The notes beneath the pieces are model-generated. The model saw only the letters and a list, made by a program, of their open reading frames with translations, searched no databases and was not told the DNA's origin. The position numbers were made by a program, and so were the translations under genes. A stretch of DNA of 7,942 nt from Nevskiaceae bacterium. GTDB lineage: Bacteria > Pseudomonadota > Gammaproteobacteria > Steroidobacterales > Steroidobacteraceae. The stretch covers positions 1 to 7,942 of the forward strand of contig JAITMN010000299.1 of NCBI GenBank assembly GCA_031277355.1, read 5' to 3'. Positions 4,271 through 7,942 of the stretch are shown here, piece after piece. Every line of letters begins with the position of its first letter. The first letter of the stretch is position 1.

Positions 4271-7200
4271 ATGAAGAGAGCTTTGCATCGCATGACGGTT
4301 GGCGCGTCGGTGGCCGCAGTTCTGGGCACTGCGGCCATGGCGACCTGGTCGCCGGTGGCATCGGCCGCCGACGATGAAGGATTGGCCGAAGTCACCGTCA
4401 CGGGTTCGCGCATCCAGCGGCGCGACTATGAATCGAACAGTCCGATCGTTTCGGTTGATGCGGCAACGCTCGAAGAGCGCGCCGGCCTCAACGTCGAGAC
4501 GTTCCTCAATGAAATGCCGAACTTCAACCCGGCCGCAACGCCGGTGGTCAGCAACCAGGTCGTGCAGATGTCGCCGGTGAACTCGGTGGGTATCGCCACG
4601 ATCTCGCTGCGCGGTTTCGGCGCCAACCGCAACCTGGTGCTGGTGGATGGTCACCGGCCGGTGCCGATCAACTCGATGATGGTCACCGACATCAACAGCA
4701 TTCCCTCGGCGCTGGTGGAGCGCGTGGAAGTGATTTCCGGCGGCGCATCGGCGGTGTATGGCGCCGACGCCATCGGCGGCGTGACGAACTTCATCACGAA
4801 GAAGAACTTCGAGGGCATGGAGTTCGACGCGCAGGTCGGCATCAACCAGGGAGGCGACGGCGAGGAGGTTCGCGTGTACTCGGTTTTCGGCACGAACTTT
4901 GCCGACAATCGGGGCAATGTGTCGCTGGCGCTGGAGTACTACGACCGGCAGGTGGCGCTGGAGAAGAACTATCGGTTCTACAGGAGAGCATGGAAGGATT
5001 CGCTGACTGGAAGCAACGACCTGGGTCCGTTTGGCATGACGCAGGTGAGCACCGCCGCGATTCCTGACCCGATAACGGGCGTGGCAGTCAACAACAGCGC
5101 GAACATCAACGCCATTCGGGCGATCTTCCGCGATGCGCCCGTTTATGCCGCTGATGCCGGACCTGGCGCTGGCCTTCAAACCTCGCCCTGCACCTTCAAC
5201 ACGACCACCGCCGCTCTTTGCAATGGCTCGTCGTTCTTCATCACGCCGGCAGGCACGCTGTTCACGCAGACCGGCAACAATCTGTATCGCTATCTGGAAG
5301 GCGGTGGCCCCGCGATAGATGGCGTGGAATGGGCGACACAGCAGGTATACGACAACTCGATCCAGCCCAACGGCCAGATCAAGGATCAGTTGAAGTGGAA
5401 CCAGCAGGGATCCATGGCCGCAAGCCCGCAGAGCCGCTATTCGATCTATGGGTCGGGGACTTTCGACATCACCGACCGGATACAGTTCTTTGTGCGCGGC
5501 ACCTGGAACCAGAACAGGACCAGCACGATCCTGACCTATGCCGGCACCACTGGCGGATGGGGCGTGACGATGCCCTACAACCCCACGACGGACAGCCCGG
5601 TGGATCCGAGTCTGAATTACACGGATCAGGCCGTGGTGACCGACATCCTCGTCAACCCGCAGAACTACGTCAATCCGAACTTCATCGCTACCGGAACACC
5701 CGGCGCGCAGCACCCGGTGTCGCTGGAAACGGCCGTGCTGTTGAACAGCCGCACCAATCCGGCCGGCAATTGGGGCGTTGGACTCAATCCGCTGTACAGC
5801 TTCGATTCGCGCTCAACGGAGAATGAAGCCAGCGTGTTTCAGGTGGAAACGGGTCTGAACTTTGATCTGCCGATCAAGGACTGGACCGCCGACATCTACT
5901 ACTCGCATGGCGAGTCGGACACCTACACCCGCATGCTGGGTGTGGAATCGCTGTCGCGCCTGCGCGTGCTGCTGATGCAACCGGACTACGGTCGCGGCGT
6001 GACGCTGTCGGGCAACGACTTGAACACGGTGCCGCAGGGCACGGAGTCCACGCAGCTTCAATTCGGCGGCGGCGTGGTCACTTGCACATCCGGCTTCTAC
6101 GACACGATCTTCAAGGGCGACGTGCGCCCCAGCGATGACTGCCGCAACGCCGTGATCGCAAGCCTGTTGACCGAGACGAAGAACTCGCAGGATGTGATCG
6201 AACTGAACGCGCAGGGCGGACTGTTCAACACCTGGGCCGGCGAAGTGCGCGGCGCAGCGGGCTTTCAGTACCGTCGCAACCAGTCGGAATTCTCGCCGGA
6301 CATTCTGAACTCGATGTCCTCGTTCCTGGATCAGGTCGTTGGCATGTACCCGCTGGGATACTTCAACGCCGCAGCGTCGGTGCGAGACTACTACTTCGAG
6401 TTGCTGGTGCCGGTGGCCCAAGACCTGCCCTTCCTGCAGCGAGCCGAACTGGAACTGGGTGGCCGCTACTCGGATTATTCGGCGACCGACAGCACGTGGA
6501 CCTACAAGGCCGTGGCGAACCTTCAGTTCACCGACTGGCTGCGTCTGCGCGGCGGCTATAACCGCGCTACGCGCGCGCCGAATCTGGGTGAGATGTTCCT
6601 GAGTGAGCAGGAGATCTTCCTGCGCAGCGGCGGCAATTTCGGCGATGCCTGTTCGGCGCGGTCGAACTCGCCCTATGGCGCCGCCAGTGTTGCGCGCGAT
6701 CCGAACCCTGTCCAGAACTCAGCGCCTCCGCAGTTGGCTGCGGGTCAAACCGTGGAGGGCGCAACCAGCACGTACCTGATCTGTCAGGCACAGATGACGC
6801 TGGCGGGTGTTCAGCAGTACTACGGCATCGAAGGCGATCCCAACTATCCCGGAACTCGCGCCACACAGGGCGGCGGCGGCGCTGCCTGGACCATTCTGAA
6901 GGGCAATCCCGACTTGAAGTCCGAGAAGGCGGACACCTGGACGGCAGGTTTGGTGTTCACGTCCGTGGCCGAAAATCCGTGGTTCGCGAACCTCACGGCG
7001 GCGGTGGACTGGTGGAAGGTGAGCGTGAAAGACGCCATTCAGCAGTACTCGCTCGACTACGCCAACTATCTCTGCTACGGCACGCGGATCGTGTCGACTC
7101 CGCAGGAAGCGGCAGAGCAGGCGGCCACCGAAAACTGCCAGAACGTTGCGCGAAACACGACCAGTGGCGCTCCCACACTGATCAACATCGCCTATGACAA

Positions 7201-7933
7201 CCAGGCGACGATTGCCACGTCGGGCATCGACGTGCAAGTGAACTGGGGCGCGCAACTGGCGGACCTTGGCGCAACTTCCATTCCGGGCGGCCTGAATGTG
7301 AACATCATGTTCAGCATGCTCGACTACTACAAGACGAAGCAGTCTGCGCTGCCCTTCGACGTGGAAACCGAATGGAAGGGATCGTTGGGCCCGACGCTGG
7401 TGGGAACCGATCCGGGCGCGTATTCGTGGCGTCTGAATACGGCGATCAGCTATCGGCTCAACCCGGTCAGCGTGAGCCTGCGTTGGAGACTGCTGCCCTC
7501 GGTGTGGAATGCGGACATGGCGAGCCAGAAGTCGATCATCGCCAACAACGAGCGGGTTGCCGCCACGGGCGAGGGCATGATGCTGACTTACACGCCGTCC
7601 ACGGCGCTGAAGGCCGGCAGCTACAACGTCTTTGATCTTTCGCTCAATTGGGCGATCAACGATACGTTGTCGCTGCGTGCAGGCATCAACAATCTGTTCG
7701 ATGTTCTGCCGGAGATCACCGGGGCCACGACCGGCGTGCCCTATGATCCGGCGCTGACCCTTCAGCAAAACATCGACAACCGCTCAAACGTCTGCACCGC
7801 CGAGCAAAGGGCGCTGGGCTGCCAAAGCCCCAACGGGTTCAGTCTGCCCAACTCGGGCCTGAACACGACCAACTTTGGCTTCTACAACCCGCTGGGACGA
7901 AGGTTCTTCGTGGGCTTCAAGGCGTCGCTGTAA
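4271..7933 (+). CDS. TonB-dependent outer-membrane receptor (1220 aa)
   Basis: This is a ligand-gated outer-membrane transporter that would import a substrate using energy from TonB-ExbB-ExbD; the substrate is not recognisable. Residues 1-32 form a signal peptide (cut after ASA). A TonB-box-like segment, EVTVTGSRI (40-48), follows directly, with no STN or carboxypeptidase-like domain in front. The plug domain covers about 50-180 with SPIVSVDA (57-64), ISLRGFGANRNLVLVDG (111-127), SIPSALVERVEVI (143-155) and GGASAVYGADAIGGVTNFIT (157-176). The rest is a 22-strand-type barrel with the usual motif GYNRATRAPNLGEMF (762-776), and it ends ...RRFFVGFKASL, a terminal β-strand with Leu rather than the common Phe or Trp. 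At 1220 aa it is long for the family (usually about 700-1000), the extra being loop material. Ten cysteines, all in the barrel part, form five sequential pairs. The frame is intact. TAA lies 9 nt before the window end. The divergent exported operon suggests a shared role. Confidence 0.95.
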   Translation: MKRALHRMTVGASVAAVLGTAAMATWSPVASAADDEGLAEVTVTGSRIQRRDYESNSPIVSVDAATLEERAGLNVETFLNEMPNFNPAATPVVSNQVVQMSPVNSVGIATISLRGFGANRNLVLVDGHRPVPINSMMVTDINSIPSALVERVEVISGGASAVYGADAIGGVTNFITKKNFEGMEFDAQVGINQGGDGEEVRVYSVFGTNFADNRGNVSLALEYYDRQVALEKNYRFYRRAWKDSLTGSNDLGPFGMTQVSTAAIPDPITGVAVNNSANINAIRAIFRDAPVYAADAGPGAGLQTSPCTFNTTTAALCNGSSFFITPAGTLFTQTGNNLYRYLEGGGPAIDGVEWATQQVYDNSIQPNGQIKDQLKWNQQGSMAASPQSRYSIYGSGTFDITDRIQFFVRGTWNQNRTSTILTYAGTTGGWGVTMPYNPTTDSPVDPSLNYTDQAVVTDILVNPQNYVNPNFIATGTPGAQHPVSLETAVLLNSRTNPAGNWGVGLNPLYSFDSRSTENEASVFQVETGLNFDLPIKDWTADIYYSHGESDTYTRMLGVESLSRLRVLLMQPDYGRGVTLSGNDLNTVPQGTESTQLQFGGGVVTCTSGFYDTIFKGDVRPSDDCRNAVIASLLTETKNSQDVIELNAQGGLFNTWAGEVRGAAGFQYRRNQSEFSPDILNSMSSFLDQVVGMYPLGYFNAAASVRDYYFELLVPVAQDLPFLQRAELELGGRYSDYSATDSTWTYKAVANLQFTDWLRLRGGYNRATRAPNLGEMFLSEQEIFLRSGGNFGDACSARSNSPYGAASVARDPNPVQNSAPPQLAAGQTVEGATSTYLICQAQMTLAGVQQYYGIEGDPNYPGTRATQGGGGAAWTILKGNPDLKSEKADTWTAGLVFTSVAENPWFANLTAAVDWWKVSVKDAIQQYSLDYANYLCYGTRIVSTPQEAAEQAATENCQNVARNTTSGAPTLINIAYDNQATIATSGIDVQVNWGAQLADLGATSIPGGLNVNIMFSMLDYYKTKQSALPFDVETEWKGSLGPTLVGTDPGAYSWRLNTAISYRLNPVSVSLRWRLLPSVWNADMASQKSIIANNERVAATGEGMMLTYTPSTALKAGSYNVFDLSLNWAINDTLSLRAGINNLFDVLPEITGATTGVPYDPALTLQQNIDNRSNVCTAEQRALGCQSPNGFSLPNSGLNTTNFGFYNPLGRRFFVGFKASL

Positions 7934-7942
7934 GGGTGTAAC

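Noticed and set aside
4067..5713. Minus-strand open frame of 548 codons antisense to the receptor
   Set aside because: It lies opposite the signal peptide and plug of a clear TonB-dependent receptor, its translation is rich in Arg, His and Val as expected from complementing GC-rich codons, and it shows no domain, signal peptide or ribosome binding site.
6719..7768. Minus-strand open frame of 349 codons antisense to the receptor barrel
   Set aside because: Arg/His-rich composition, no recognisable motif, and full overlap with well-supported coding sequence on the other strand.

Overview
The window looks like a stretch of chromosome from a GC-rich Gram-negative bacterium. It carries a full outer-membrane TonB-dependent receptor whose N-terminus (TGSRI box directly after the signal peptide, no STN or carboxypeptidase-like pre-domain) resembles receptors of Gammaproteobacteria such as Steroidobacteraceae, Xanthomonadales and Alteromonadales, and of Sphingomonads. 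The neighbouring small exported families (DUF6152 and an uncharacterised family of about 300 aa) are, from memory, also common in Steroidobacter-like and acidobacterial soil genomes. The taxonomic guess is an inference; there is no rRNA or marker gene here. I see no tRNA, CRISPR, IS element or phage gene.

Layout. (1) 1-723 (+): the 3' part of an ankyrin-repeat gene entering from the left edge. (2) 794-1690 (+): a secreted protein of 298 aa with two cysteines in its mature part. (3) 1706-1737: a strong hairpin terminator between convergent genes. (4) 3929 down to 1752 (-): a tightly packed four-gene operon, in transcription order DUF6152 copy A (137 aa), a 295-aa exported protein distantly paralogous to gene 2, a 133-aa exported protein with two GTW motifs, and DUF6152 copy B (137 aa). 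Gaps are 26, 1 and 33 nt. (5) 3930-4270: a divergent intergenic region of 341 nt with candidate promoters, hairpins and a palindrome. (6) 4271-7933 (+): a TonB-dependent receptor of 1220 aa.

How they may work together. Every complete gene in the window encodes an exported product: four operon proteins and one convergent protein with Sec-type signal peptides, and an outer-membrane receptor transcribed divergently from the operon. The arrangement suggests an envelope-associated module that binds, takes up or processes something imported by the receptor. No substrate can be named from sequence. The least described part is the operon itself. It holds two DUF6152 copies whose predicted mature N-terminus begins His-His, and members of the paired 295/298-aa family that share one conserved cysteine pair. 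These support testable hypotheses about metal binding and disulfide-stabilised periplasmic folds, but not a proven function.
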